Notes under the pieces: model-generated
What the model was told of the DNA's origin: nothing
The model's input: the letters and a program-made list of their open reading frames with translations, nothing else
The model's database searches: none
Assembly (NCBI GenBank): GCA_947179485.1
Contig: OX359247.1
Coordinates: 58,625,131-58,689,130 of the forward strand
Source: Allacma fusca
Taxonomy: Eukaryota; Arthropoda; Collembola; Symphypleona; Sminthuridae
Length of the DNA stretch: 64,000 nucleotides
Reading direction: 5' to 3'
Made by a program: the position numbers and the translations under genes
Part shown: piece by piece, positions 11,818 through 24,689 of the stretch
Layout of the letters: each line of letters begins with the position of its first letter
How positions within the stretch are numbered: the stretch's first letter is position 1

Positions 11818-12329
11818 TAACCTCCGCCTCCAAGTGATGATCAATATCAATCTAGGTAACACCTGGCCTGTGGATCATACCCTAACTATAGCGATTCAAT
11901 CCTGGTTATTAGTCCGAATTAATTCCTGTGAAGGGGCCAAACCGGGAGAAAACGAATGTACCATCCTAAAAAACTGCGTTTGAATTTTCTCATTTGAAGA
12001 TTATATAATTCAAAATTAATGAAATTTTGGGGAACCTATAACAATATTGGCCCATTGTACTAAAATAATGTTATAAGATAAATACAGAAGCTAATTTGTT
12101 TTACCAAACGGTTATACGTTATTTTCGAAAATTTTAATTTTAGCGTGAAAACAACCAGTCCAGTTTATTCTCAATTCAAAATGTGCGACAATAAGCTAAT
12201 TTATTAATATGTACGAGTTACTTTTAGTTCCATTATTCTTCAAATTAGCCTAATCATATATAACTATGTATGTGTACAGATTTATATTACAGTATTACAA
12301 ACTATACCTTCCAATGTGTTCAACATTTT
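11818..12329. other. No recognisable gene
   Basis: The segment between element A and the GTTCCG-rich repeat is AT-rich. I see no ORF with a motif and no clear repeat. Confidence 0.5.
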
Positions 12330-13350
12330 TGTTCCGTAGAAAATTCCGTTCCGTTCCGAAACCTACAAATAATATTGTTCCCGGTTCCGTTCCGAATGTC
12401 GGGACATCGGAATATTTTTAACGAAATGGTTAGGGAACAAAGACGTAAATTCTGTTTCAGTCACAGTTTGTTTTCCGTTCCGGATTTTGCTGGTTTTTCT
12501 TTTCCGAACCCGTTCCGAAGCATCCCGGGATTTTTTATTACGTGTACATGAAATGCAATTACACTACCTGTAATATTTCTACAACAATAATTATGCTCAA
12601 GTTTGATTATAAATAATTCCTTTCTGTATTTCAAAATAGTAAGGACACTTCATAAACTGTACGGGGATCGGAACGGAACGGAACAATTCCGCTTTCCGAT
12701 GACATAAATTATATATGTCAGTTTTCGTACCGATGCTGTGAACTGTCCCGGTCCTTATATCGTCGGTAGTGATGCCAATGGTCTGGTCTGATCCAGATTT
12801 TATGAAACTGGTCTGGTCCAAAGCACAGACCAGACCATTGGTGTGGTCCAGTTTTTCGGACCAAACCAATGGTCTGACCCAGACGTTCGGACCAGACCAG
12901 ACCAAACACCATGGTCCAGAAAACCATTGAGAGGAATTGAATACATGTAATCACATCTTTTCCAGTCAAATTCTTCTTTTATCCCCAGAAATGACATTTT
13001 TAATTTGTTCCATAGGATATCGTTAACTCATAATTTTTTTTTGCGTTCTTTTGGGACCATGGCCTTGTGGTCTGGTCTGGTCCTGAAGCTGGACCAATTG
13101 TATCTGGTCTGGTCCAAGTGTTGGATCAGACCGGACCAGACCATACAAATCTGGGACCAAACCGGACCGGACCAATAACGGACCATTAATAATGGTCTGG
13201 ACCAGACCATTGGCATCCCTAATCGTCGGTACAAGTGCTCATGTTCCGGTTTTGTCCCGATTCTATGACGGAACAAAAAGAATGTTCCGAAATTGTTCCG
13301 TTCCGTTTCCGAACACGGAACTTCGGGATTTCGGAAACCCGAAGGAAGCT
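12330..13350. repeat. GTTCCG-rich repeat (probable hAT-type element) split by element E
   Basis: GTTCCG/CGGAAC motifs are dense at 12335-12410, 12465-12520, 12655-12705 and 13250-13345, with CCCGGGA-like words between. The arrangement resembles the subterminal arrays of the other MITEs here, but I could not define matching termini. A similar end (TAGGGATG then TTCCGTCTGGTTCCG) appears alone at 14395-14445. Element E is inserted in it at 12767. Confidence 0.55.
12767..13221. mobile_element. Element E: 455-bp hAT-type MITE with GGTCTGGTC repeats
   Basis: Termini are TAGTGATGCCAATGGTCTGG (left) and TAGGGATGCCAATGGTCTGG (right, reverse complement). The target site ATCGTCGG is exactly repeated at 12759-12766 and 13222-13229. 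GGTCTGGTCC/GGACCAGACC motifs occur on both strands throughout, so a transcript could fold on itself many times. There is no ORF of substance; the apparent ORFs simply translate the motif. Confidence 0.92.
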
Positions 13351-13871
13351 CTATTACAGACACAGGAACATGCGAACATGGTATTAACGGGCCAACAAGA
13401 CATTAATAAAAGAGACACTGATAATTATCGAGTTCAAGGCGTAGAGGTATGATATACGTACTATGTTTCAAGTGCTCAAGCAGAGCTGTAAAGTCAATGT
13501 ATAGTTTAACCAAGCTAATTCTTTTGCCCATACAGCCTACGTACGTTTAATAAATTTTCCCATACGATTCAGTTTCATTTCAGCTAACGAAACAACGACA
13601 AATGATGCATCTTAACATTCAAATTGTAAGCATACGGTGGAGCTGTAAATTTCACAACTTAGAATTCAATACATACAGATAGTGCCTGTTATTAATGCTT
13701 CAAGGTAAATACTTTTTCAGATATAATAATAATTATACATAGTTAAGCATTTGCAGGATGGTAACATCAAAGAAAAACTGGCTTTATGCCAACAAGAATA
13801 TTTATACTTTCTTTTACTGCTTCACTGAATAGGAATAGTATCAGTTTCGATTGTTTGTTCTTTTTTAACAG

Positions 13872-15276
13872 GTTTAAATGACGAATCTCAATCAATAACA
13901 AGCAAATACGTTCCGTTGGCATACGCGACTTATTATGTCCTATTGCTTCCTGAGTATCTCAATATTTACATTAATACTGAAAAATTGGTCGAAGCGTTCA
14001 ATGATATTATTTCTTTAGACATGGATACTACTATGATGAATCCTTACGATAATTGGGCTAAGACGTCTAAACTGAATTTGACAATGACAGAAGGCCAGAG
14101 TGAACGGGGTTTGGCTGGCTTGATTCATGTACTAAACTTCACAAGATTTAAATCAAGTTCTTCAACTTTCGCGGTTAGGTAAAATGTAATTTGGCGTCCC
14201 GAATCACCGTAAAACGGGTATTTGTGCGTTTTTGCGAATTCTTGCATGAGGCCAGTTTGAATTTCAATTTGGTCGTTTTCAGGATAATTTGGTTATGTTG
14301 ACGTTTGGATTTTCTGTACAAGCTGTATCGGTGCCATTAATGTTGCGGATGAGCGAGTTTTGAAATCTTATATATTACTAGATCCTCTACTAGGGATGAT
14401 TGTTTTGTCCCACAGAAGATTCCGTCTGGTTCCGAAATCCAGTAACAAAAATATGTATACCGACCCCTTCCTGAAATAACATGTGGACAATACTCATGTC
14501 CCAAAATTGGTCTATGCCGAAAATAAACCTAGTTTCTACGAAAACTTCCAATCTTTCTTAAAAAATACAGTTTTGAAAGTGACAAAATTTGGCTGTAATG
14601 TCATAATTTTGTACGGGGAGATATTTAGATTTCTATAAACCGAATATTCCCAATTTGCAAATAATTTTTCTGTCCAGTTATACTCGACCATCCAAATATA
14701 TGTATATGCTACGTCAAATATGCAAAAAACAATTAAAATCCAAACGAGAGAGCTGGTATTTGCGCTACACAGCGTTTGACTTCTAAGACAAAGCTCAATG
14801 CAAAATTGGTAAACTTAAAAAATACTTTCATATTTGGAATTGATCTTCAGTCAGCTTTGTATTTAATATTAGTTGACTTGCTGTGGCAATTTTCTCGCAA
14901 AAGTTTTACTAATTGTTCAAATTTAATTGGTGTCAAATCCCAACACTGTAAAATATTCTTGAGAAAATAAAAATGTCGTCAATGTAATAAACACTTACAG
15001 CAAAATCAAATAGTCACAAACCACTTAAACAATTCTCGCGAGACCCTTTACTTACCCGCGCAAAGTCTTCTGGTAGTGTGCAATCACTCCCTGGTCATCT
15101 ACATTCTCATTCAATTCTGGGATAAAATTGATTTGGCCTATTTATTAGGATTTATATCTGTGACAGCAATGATCCTCCCTGTGGAATTATTCCTGTTTCC
15201 GTTTCTAGACCAGGATGTGGAAGCCAAAGATATAATGCAAACTATGGTATCGAACTGTGGAAAAATATTTTATTGA
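13872..15276 (+). pseudogene. Fragment of a chemoreceptor-like (GR/OR-like) gene
   Basis: One exon (13872-14178, after TTTTTAACAG, ending at AG|GTAAAA) encodes VPLAYATYYVLLLPEYLNIY, then EAFNDIISLD. This aligns by eye with the mid region of the receptor at 47.2 kb (YYIPLTIQYINMW, then ELYNNIIIFD). A second segment at 15076-15276 encodes NHSLVIYI, then AYLLGFISVTAMILPVELFLFPFLD. It matches that gene's second exon (NHTLSQVV, then PYLLGFLSLIG and AELITFPAL). The second piece stops early, after CGKIFY, without the conserved last helix, and the parts between and before are missing or unrecognisable. I read it as a decayed or partial gene in the same family as the 47-kb receptor. Confidence 0.55.
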
Positions 15277-16789
15277 AGAAATCGTTTCGACTACACTCTT
15301 AAATTACCGGTTAGACCGCATACAAGAATAAATACATTTAATCCTGTACAAAAGTATTTTCAAACTTTTACTTGAAAATTGCAGTTACCATTTGTGGACG
15401 CACTGTGAGTGAGCTTTATTCCTATACTATTATATTCCCGTCCGGGAACTCTTTTATGGTGCTGGAAAGCAAGAATGAAATTATCGGGTACAGATGAGAA
15501 ATATTCTTGCAACCGTGAAGTAAAATTTAACGGTCGTTTTATCAACGGTCTATTACTGTCTGTATATTGATCATGCAGTCTGTCGGCATTACACGCAGTT
15601 CATTACCAGTAAACATTCTCATTTGGATATGGTCATTTTGGATATTATTGATTATTACGGGTTTTAAAATAATTTAGTTTAAATAATCAGCTTCCACATT
15701 ATTGATAAAGTGCTGAGTGACCTCAAGCTTACGGAGTTATACGAGGCGAAGTTTCATGGTAAGTTTATTCCTTAATGTTTAATAATTTTAATTAATATAG
15801 ACATTTTCCCATACCGAAAGTATTACATAATTAATGTATCATGTTTTGCGACGAATTCCAATTCAGTTTTAATTAAGAAAAATGTATACAATATTGTAAA
15901 ATCCGTTACAAAGAGTTTTGTCTCTTTATTTCTAGAGGAATGTCTTGACGCAATAATGCTGACAATTTTGGGAGAAGGTGCAGAAACTATGAAGGAAGAA
16001 CTTCGTCATGTTGTGCCTTGTACCGTACACAGGATTCGTATTCGAGATACATTTAATATACACAAAAAACTCCACTACCACCGCCTGTTTTGGAACTGAA
16101 CGCGGTTGCCTCCCGCTAAAGCTGAGCTCGTACTTCCTAAATACTTTTCGTTTGATTTTTGTAATTCTGGATTATTGTTCTATTTGTAATTTTGAGTGAT
16201 AATTGTGTCATTCACGTTATTTCGGAAATGTGTTTTTTATTATTCTATTAATATGTGTATACTAATGTTATTACCATTTGGTACTAATAAAATGTGTACC
16301 ATAATTTTATTCACATAATTAATTTTAGGTTTAAATTGTACCATACCGCACTCATTTTCAACTTTACCAGATTCGTTAGAAAACGTGGGCACAAACAGCC
16401 TAGATTTAAGAATGGTATTTGGCACGAAACCACCCCACAACCAGGAATAGTTTAAGGACGCTACCAGTCATGTAAAAAGATCAGCCGTACAAGTCTAAAA
16501 TTTCCAGACATATACCCAGGTCGGCCGCATTAAATTACTACTAATCCGCATAACAAGAAGGAAACCCGCTTAGATATAGAGTGTTTGCTATTTATTCATG
16601 ACGGGGAATGAAAAATCGAACGCCCAAACTTAAATTTAATCCGGAATTTTTAGAGTGTAGGCTTAATCAAATGTAGTTCCTGCTTTTAAGAATATCGACC
16701 TCATACCGCTCTTGTGGTAATTGCTCCCGTTTTTGAATGGAAATCCGAATTATTACTTCTTGCTCGCGAAAACTGAATTCATTTACAGA
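15277..16789. other. No confident gene
   Basis: The segment is AT-rich. Two short exon-like stretches occur (about 15709-15761 ending at a GTAAG donor, and 15936-16100 after TTTCTAG; EECLDAIMLTILGEGAE), but no family is recognisable. Nothing else stands out before the MITE at 16790. Confidence 0.4.
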
Positions 16790-17493
16790 CAGAGGTGTCC
16801 ATCCTTCGAAGGATTTCCTTCAAAGAAGGCTTCTTTGAACGCATTAATCGTTAGCTTTGGCAATTATGAAGGGAACGGAAGGAAGACTGGAAAGGAAACA
16901 AAGGATGAACGAAGGCCTCTGCTCTTTGCAGAAATAATGGAATGTGAAGGTACATTTTAATTTTACAGCCTTCAAACGCTGTTGGAACTTACAATCCCAT
17001 CTACTATATTTTAGGCAAAATCCTTCCGTAACTAAAGGCAATGTACGTAAGTACACCGTTACTAAACTGAAAAACATTCTGGACTGCTTAATGTTATTCT
17101 AGAAACATTTATCTCATAATGGCAGAATGATACCCGGAGCATGTAAGCATTTTATTCCCTTCACTGTATATACGTACATTAGGAAAATCTGCAATAATTG
17201 TAATTAATTAAAAACTAATTATTAGTTTTTCAGAGGTAAGCAGTTGGAAGTTTAAATCTTTGTGACTTGTGTTACAAGATTTGGGATAAATATATGAACA
17301 TAGATTGCAGGTAACTCAATGAATGGCATTCAAATATTTTTTTGAAGGAAGGATTAAGCAGGATGTGAATGAAGGAAGGGCGAAGAAAGGGTAAATATTC
17401 AGAAGACTTCATTTTACGGATGAAGGAACGGATAATTGGAAACGGTCACCCTTCTGAAGGATGAACGAAGGCGATTTCAAATGGACACCTCTG
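16790..17493. mobile_element. Element G: hAT-type MITE with GAAGGA repeats
   Basis: Both termini read CAGAGGTGTCCAT (the right one in reverse complement). GAAGGA/TCCTTC motifs are repeated in both subterminal regions (16803-16915 and 17345-17470). The flanking octamers TTTACAGA and GTCATAGA match at five of eight positions, so the target duplication is decayed or absent. There is no coding capacity. Confidence 0.75.
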
Positions 17494-18171
17494 GTCATAG
17501 ATAAAAATAGGCAAAGGGAAATACAAACACCGTTAAAAAAAGTCGCAGGGTACGGTATGCATTTGAAATTTTATAATTAAATAAGTAGTGCAATTTCAAA
17601 AATTGAGGACCTTATTATAGGGATATCCGGCAACTAGCAATTGATAAAAGTACCAAAGAGGCATCTTATGATTAATATTAGAAAAATTATTTACCAATAC
17701 CCAACAACTTCGCATTATATTAAAGTGTAAATAATGTTTGGAATATTTACAATTGTTTTTATGTAAATTAAGTTGTTTTGTGAATATTTTTCAAATATAG
17801 AATCCATATATGCAGTTAAGTAAATTTTGAATCCCGTTTAAAATCATAACGTATTAATTATACGCAGTTAAATTCTTTGAATGCTATGTACAGTAATATA
17901 CTAATTAACTAAATATCTCCACAGAGGCATTCTAATTGGTATATAATCTCAGCAAAACTTGTTACTAACTATATAAATTTCGGAATGAAATACTGAATGG
18001 ATCCACTACCACTATGGGTAATCGAATACCTGCTCTACTTGAGAAACACCCGTAATACAAAATTAAGCGCAAACATTTCTCCATCCATATGTCGGAGTAA
18101 TTGCATAGTAAGTGAAAATTATATCATTGCTAAAACTTCGGGAAAAGATTGGAAGTATTGTTACCTACGAT

Positions 18172-19183
18172 CAGGGTTGGCCAATTGAAAATGCCCGGCA
18201 TTGTGGACATTTTCAATTCATGGCATTTTCGGCATCTATGGCATTTTCGGCATAATCCACGTAGGGCAAGCATTTTCGGCATATTCAATCATTTGGGATA
18301 CTTCTGCCTGGATATCTGCCTATCTATTATTTTTCGGCAAGGTAAATTTCGATACGTTTTGTTTGAACCAATGCAAATATCTTTATAATTGCATACCTGA
18401 AATTTCATTAATTGTCACTATACTAAAATTTTTATTATCATTATTTTAAATCTCATTCCATTTTCTTAATTTTAACTTGAGATTTAATCACGATACTTCA
18501 AATCAATGACAATATTCAGGCTTCATTGGTCAGACATTGGTTAAAATAAAATGTTGTAATTACTATCATAACAAGCAGTTGGATTATAGCATAAACTGGC
18601 GTGCTCACACGAAAGTTTAAAAGACGCAGTGGAGGTAAAGCGGAAATTATCCAAATTTAGTACCAAAACGTGTATTGCTCTGGACAACGATGTGACCAAA
18701 GAAATCGCTTTAAGTTCACAAGAATCAGTGTTGGTCAAATCATTCTCAACAAAGTCAGACCCAAGTTCATCAAAACAAATTAGACATGATTATCATGTGT
18801 TTAAAATATCACTGCAATTCCCGAAATGGAAAAAAGTATTTTAGATGACAACGAAAATTATAGTTTTACTTTTCACAAGTCCGAAGGTGAGTTGAGGGGA
18901 AGAAACGATGTAGGAATACAAATACTAAGTTGACAAATTGCGATGCTTTAGATTAATTCATTCTGTAAAATGTATATTTTAAAATGAAGTTTGACATTTA
19001 AAAAATCTTTAAAACGAGCGGTAACTTATGATTATTTACAAAAAAAATCGAAAATGCCTGCCGAAAATGCATGGCATTTGGACGTTAGGTATTTTCGGCA
19101 TTTTCCGGGCATTTTTTCCATTTTAAGGGAATTTTCAAGCGGTCAGGCATAAAACCGAGGGTATTTTCATTTGGCCAAACCTG
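18172..19183. mobile_element. Second, diverged copy of the element D MITE family
   Basis: The left end CAGGGTTGGCCAATTGAAAA and the right end in reverse complement CAGGTTTGGCCAAATGAAAA resemble element D. Clusters of GGCATTTTCGGCAT occur at 18195-18290 and 19040-19130. The flanking octamers do not match, so this copy is older or rearranged. The 1.0-kb interior is AT-rich and non-coding. The segment before it (17494-18171) has no gene. Confidence 0.75.
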
Positions 19184-20183
19184 CTTTACAATACTATTTC
19201 AACAACTAAGAATATGAGAGACAATAATAGTGAATTTTAATCCACATAAATTAGTGGTCGCACAGGTTCAGTCCCGGATCTAAAAGTACCGTCGATGCAA
19301 TTCAATTTAGTTTTAATATCATATTTTGGAATCGAATTGAAAGAAGTCTAGGGAGGGAAAATGCCGCCCGGCTCAAAACTTCATATTCAATGAAACCGAA
19401 TTAAATCATACGTTTCTGAAACGAACCATACAAGTAATCAGTAAAAAATGATTAAGCAAAACAAAAAGTATGGCAAGTGGATAAAATGTAATACAACATA
19501 AAAATATACTGGGAATCTTTATACACGTCGTCCAAGAAAAAGAAACTATACACTATTACTATACTAGTTGTATATATATGTACATAATTACACCTTCCTT
19601 GTGTCCTCTACTTTACCTTTGAGGTTCAGTAAGATTTTCGAACACTAAACGAGAGCTGTAATACATCAAAATATGTAGTTTAGTATATTGAAGTGTTGGG
19701 TGTAATTAACTGTTCAAAGCCAGCACATCCATAGGACCCACGTTAAGTACGCGCGGGGCCCTATTCTCTTATAAGACGTATCCAGTATACATTTCGGCGT
19801 CCATAATATTAAAACTTTTTTAAATTCTTTCTAAACTATCATGCAATAACTTAATTTTTGTCAACAACAAATACAAAGTAGGATATGTATAAACAATTGT
19901 ATATAATTACATGTATCACAAAAAGCTTCGGATTAAAAATATAAGTGATAAAACAAATACTATTCACCATTAATCCAGTGATTGATCTTACAATAATCAT
20001 AATTAAGACTAATGAATACTAAGACTACAGTTCTTGATCTCAATTTCTTTTTGTTTATTTAATGTAACGCGAGATCATTGTGACTGTAGTTTAACGATTA
20101 CGAAGTTTATAACATGCTTGCCCATTTTCTCACCCATTCGTAAAACAAGGGGGTTTAATAGTTATGTAAACCCCTTATATTAC
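19184..20183. other. No recognisable gene
   Basis: AT-rich flank downstream of the minus-strand receptor gene. TTTATTTAATG at 20056-20066 gives a minus-strand AATAAA about 120 bp past the stop codon, a possible poly(A) signal for that gene. Confidence 0.4.
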
Positions 20184-21390
20184 CTAGAAAATTATTAATA
20201 ACGATCTGGACATTCGGAAAGTCAGTAAAAGAATTACCAAAGGAGTTGTCCGCTTAATATGACCAGCTAGCTTTAATCCAATTGGCATTAGACGCAATAG
20301 CCGCCTATCCTCAGGTAGCGCCGTTTTCTCCAACGAAGCAAGAAGGTTTCTAGAAATTTCAAAAATCTGAGCCAGCAAGAAATAAAAAACAACTTCTACA
20401 AAAGCTAACCCCACGGCCCAGAAGAGAAACGCAAGAGTTGTAATACGAAGCATTTGGGCATGAAGCCTAACAGGAATGTACATAAAACATAAATTATAAA
20501 AAATCCAGCTGGCTGCTGTGATAAGTAAGAGATTTTTAAAACCAGTGCAAAAATAGCTATTTAAAATTTGAAGTTGTTTGTAACAAGTAATGACTTGATT
20601 CCTTCTCATGTTAAATTTCACGGTAGCAACTTGAACAGTAAGTTCATGTTTTAATATTCGCGATGACTTGAGATCTCTTAAAATTAATATAGTTCTTATA
20701 CAATACGACGAAACAATTATTACAACAAGAATAAAAAAGCTTGGAGCAGGGAACAAACAGAATGTTTCTAAAATAAGTAAGAAAATCAGACTATGCATGG
20801 ATTGCCATTTCGGATTCAAGTAAGCATAGTAATATCGTTTGCTTTTAAGCTGTACCAACAATAGAGCCGCAGCAAAGAATGATGAAATTATTATAACAAC
20901 TGGCAATATTTGACAAAACATTCCAAAGATGAGGTCCAGCTTAGAATTACCTAATTGTTGGGTCGAAAAATACAATTAAAAAACTAGTACAAATAATTGT
21001 TATTATTTGTAACATGAAACAACTGAAGTGAATAAATACAATACCTGATTTGTTCAATCGTCCCACAAGCACGTTGAATATGAAACAAATATCCTGGGAC
21101 TTAAAATATATTAAAAACTGGATGAAAAGGCTCTCAAAATGTGCATATGAGAAGCACAAATCCAGTGCAATATTTTCTTTTGACTTTGTTATTCGAAACA
21201 AATTCACGGTCTGCAATATAATCTTTGTAATTAATAGGAAAATATAAAGTCTCCAGAAGAAACGAAAACGTACAGAAAGGTTGCAGAACAATTTGTACTC
21301 ATCCTTGCGCCAAGCGAGTGGAATTAGACCCAATGCATGCATGAAGTTGAAGTAAGACCCTATATAGCCAATAGTCCTCTTTGACAACAT
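20184..21390 (-). CDS. Gustatory/odorant receptor-like seven-helix protein
   Basis: Two exons, 21390-21045 and 20950-20184, join in phase 1 (CAG|GTATTG donor, AATTAG acceptor) to give 370 residues, the usual size for insect-type chemoreceptors. I chose the ATG giving MLSKRTIGYIGSYFNF because the 44-kb paralogue starts at the same place. Features typical of the family include an early P-L-x-W (IPLAWRKDE), a hydrophobic helix pattern with about seven membrane segments, a KSQDICFIFN loop before the exon 1/2 junction, and a polar stretch (ALPEDRRLLRLMPIGLKLAG) before the last helix. Such proteins form ligand-gated cation channels in sensory neurons. Ligand is unknown. No internal stop is seen. 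A further small 3' exon cannot be excluded. Confidence 0.7.
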
Positions 21391-23130
21391 TACGCAGTGC
21401 ACTCCGACTGTTGCCTTTGTCTCATACACACGTTGACAAAAAATACCCAAATAATTCTGCAAAAATATTTGCGATCTATTTCTTCAAACTAATACATACT
21501 AATTTGTGGGAATTCAATGAATTTGGGGGAAAAGAAGAGAGTAGCATCACGAACTATTGCAATGACAGCAGAAATATATAACTTGTGTTCATTTGCACAA
21601 CGGGTTGTAGTAAGAAACCGTCGTATAGGATTTTAGTCACTTTTTGATATATTTCTGGATTTAATCTATCGACTTTCGTTTTTCGTACACCAATCATTGC
21701 TGTTAGATAATTCCGTATATATGTCTTCGTAAGATATCTTGTAATAACTGATTTCGGGATTAGATTACAGTATCCAACCACTTGTGCAATCATAGATAAC
21801 GGCTACAAAGCTAATTTGTATCAATGATGATTGCTTTACTTTGCTTTTCACGTCCTGTGGGTATACCTGAAAATAATACTTGTCTTCCGGGTGTATATAA
21901 TTGAATAACAACCTTTCGAACGAGTTATACCTGATTGTCATTGCTTTTTAAAGCACTAAAATTCCAAAAGTGAAATGTTATTTTGTTAATCTACTAAAAC
22001 GCCAATTAGTTGGTAACGACAATTTGATTCAAAGATATATTTATGTACCGTGTGTTTAGAATTGGCTATTGCATCTACAAATCTTAAAAGCAGCAAACGA
22101 TTATTGGTGACAACAAATTAAATTAATAATATTTACTAGTAGCAGTACGAAAGCAGCAAGTGCTAGCATCAAGTATGTAATTATGGTGTGTTTAGTTTTA
22201 TTATGTATTAACAAATTCAAAAATTCTACATTATAAAAAGGAACTGGAAATACGGTTTTCCATTTAGATATTGAATTCTATTAATAGTGAATCTTTTATG
22301 CATGTGATCTTAATCTTTGCAACCGATTATTTACGAGCCCTTCATAACGATTCAATAAAGTAATAATTAAAATCATGTAAATGCCAGAAACTACTACCAG
22401 TATATCAGGCTTAGAATAAAAAAGTCTCCATGTACTGCGTGTACTATTTTTAAACGAACTAGGATTTTCCTCTCCAGTGTATTCTAATACTTAATTACTC
22501 TGTTCATGAAGGTTGTTTCTTTCGTTGAACCTAAACATCAGTTTCTGCCATGAACAAAACTCTAAAATGTTATATCGTATTTGTTGTTTATAGTTTTATT
22601 TGTTTCTATGAGAAAAACATTTTCCTCAAATGTTTTTAAATAACAATTGTTATTGTCTGGCACACCAGGCAGCACCTTCAACATCTTGTTCGCTCTTCTC
22701 CACGACCATGACAACATCGAAATCTCTTGTCGTAGATGTATGTACCATATAACTAGAGCACGTGTACCACTGTAGGGCGTACATACGTGTGAGAAGTTGT
22801 TCTTAAAATTGAAAGACTAGTTTCAATCCTCTACGACATCACAATAATAATCGTATTAATGTTCCAATTAAGTCCTTTAAACTAAAGAAATAATAATGCA
22901 CGAGAGAAAGGAACGATCATCGGGGAAGAGATGAGATGATTAACAATAAAATGAGCTGTAAGGGAGTGACTCTTATTGTTAGTAAAGTGTTTGAAAGTTA
23001 ACTATTTATTACTCAACAATAACAATTGTTCTCTACGAAATATAATAAATTTAATAATCAAAATGAAAAGTGACACAAATGTATTTCCTAACAACTAATT
23101 GTAAGTCTTATCTCGACTGTTGCTCCAGTT
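21391..23130. other. No recognisable gene
   Basis: Upstream region of the 20-kb receptor and AT-rich intergenic sequence. Short ORFs only; I see no clear promoter motif or repeat. Confidence 0.4.
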
Positions 23131-23159
23131 CCAAGTTGGCGTGGCTGCAAAGATAGAAC

Positions 23160-23335
23160 TGGAGGGTACTGGTTAATACATAACGTTATTACCGATATAA
23201 TTCTAGTAACGGTTAATGAGAAATAACGTTTAACATATTCCACTTGATAAACAAAAACTTAACATAAACCGAAACCACTGGACAGAAAATAACATAAACC
23301 GATTCACAATAACGTTATTATCCGTTATTGACAAT
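23160..23335. repeat. Short ATAACGTTATT repeat element
   Basis: ATAACGTTATT occurs close to both ends (about 23180 and 23305), with further TAACGGTTA and AACATAAACCGA words between. The right end in reverse complement reads CAGGATTGTCAATAACGG, a hAT-like terminus; the left (GAGGGTACTGGTTAATA) matches poorly. No target duplication is seen. Probably a very short MITE. Confidence 0.45.
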
Positions 23336-24276
23336 CCTGGTCACTTTTGCAATTTGCTGTATTAGATGTAAGTTTCTCAAATCCAAAAACCGTGTCATGC
23401 AATCGTAAAACATTTATACGGATTTGCTTTCCAATTTTGCGTTTTTTTCATCATGTGCATAATAGCCAAACGTGTTAAAAAATAAATTATAAATAAACTT
23501 TATTCATTTATTTACTTGCATCGAAATATACTTCGGTGACCTAAGAGTGTTTTGTAAAGTTACTGTACTACGTACATGTACACTGTTGACTGATGTGAAG
23601 CACCTTTTAGAATATCACAACTGTTCAATGCAAGTCATTATAACATTCGCGAAAAAGATAAATTGTCTAATTTTTGATAATGATACAAACATCCAATTGC
23701 AAACAAATAGAAACTGGTCCATATTTCCATGTTATATTTCATTTGGCTTCTTTAAAATTCATTATGTATCAATTTATTTGACAAGAGCTCTTTAGTTACA
23801 AATTGTAAATAACAATTAATTCATTTTGATTTTGGAACAAGTTGTCATTTTACGTTTGATCGGAAATGGGTGCAGACTGTTTTTACTGGTTACCTACAAT
23901 TTATTTATTCTGAAGCTACTTGCATGAAGTCATTTTATTGTTTGCTGGAAACCAACGTTACAAAGACTTTTCGGGCATTAATCATAGCAATACTAGCATT
24001 TCGGTAACTGCAAGCAGTGCAGAGCTGTATTTTGTAACTTATCCCAGTAAAACGCTTTGTTTAGAGTATGTGCTTCGCATTTTCACCTTGAATTTAGTTT
24101 AGTACAAAATTCTTCATGCTGCTTTGAAATTGCAATTTCTAATCTATGCAATAGTTTTGTTAACAAATCCGTGGACTGTCACAAAGCAAATCATCTCACC
24201 TCGATGATTGTTCCAAACTCTTATGCGCCTGTCTTTCATGTTCCTTAATATCAATCATTTTGTTTTTTGGAACTAA

Positions 24277-24411
24277 AGGACGTTCTCAACGGATCGGATA
24301 TATCCGAACGGACACGGATCGGATACAGAGACGGATAGGATAAAACTGAAGATTATCCGATCCGATATTTATCCGAACGGATCGGTTTTGTCGAATGACG
24401 ACCACTCTAAT
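24277..24411. repeat. CGGATCGGATA palindromic repeat cluster
   Basis: Within 135 bp there are repeated CGGATCGGATA, ATCCGATCCGATA and ATCCGAACGGA words in both orientations, so each strand can fold back. The compact arrangement resembles the two subterminal arrays of a MITE joined with almost no interior. No clear TIR or target duplication. Confidence 0.5.
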
Positions 24412-24689
24412 AATTACTGATTGATAATCACTGACAGAACATTAGTTTGGAAATTTCTCAAAACGTTTGTACCTTTTTCAGTTCATGTAGCTTTGGTAGC
24501 AAACTTAAGACCGAACCTCAAGAAAATAAACACGCTGTCAAGTATTTATGTTATGACCAAAAATTCTGCCATATTTTGAATTTCAGCTGCTTATTCTAGT
24601 TAACTGTTCTTATAGGCTTCAAATTGTTAAAGGTTTTCAGTAAGTTAATATAATTTTTGAGAATATGTGATAAGGTATTCGTTTAAGCG

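Noticed and set aside
12597-13452. Overlapping ORFs with VWSGLVRTSG-type repeats
   Set aside because: Translations of the GGTCTGGTC and GTTCCG arrays of MITEs.
15709-16100. Exon-like stretches with good donor and acceptor sites
   Set aside because: Too short, no family recognised and no third exon; left as unresolved.
18164-19191. 8-bp target duplication for the second D-family MITE
   Set aside because: CCTACGAT and CTTTACAA do not match beyond chance.
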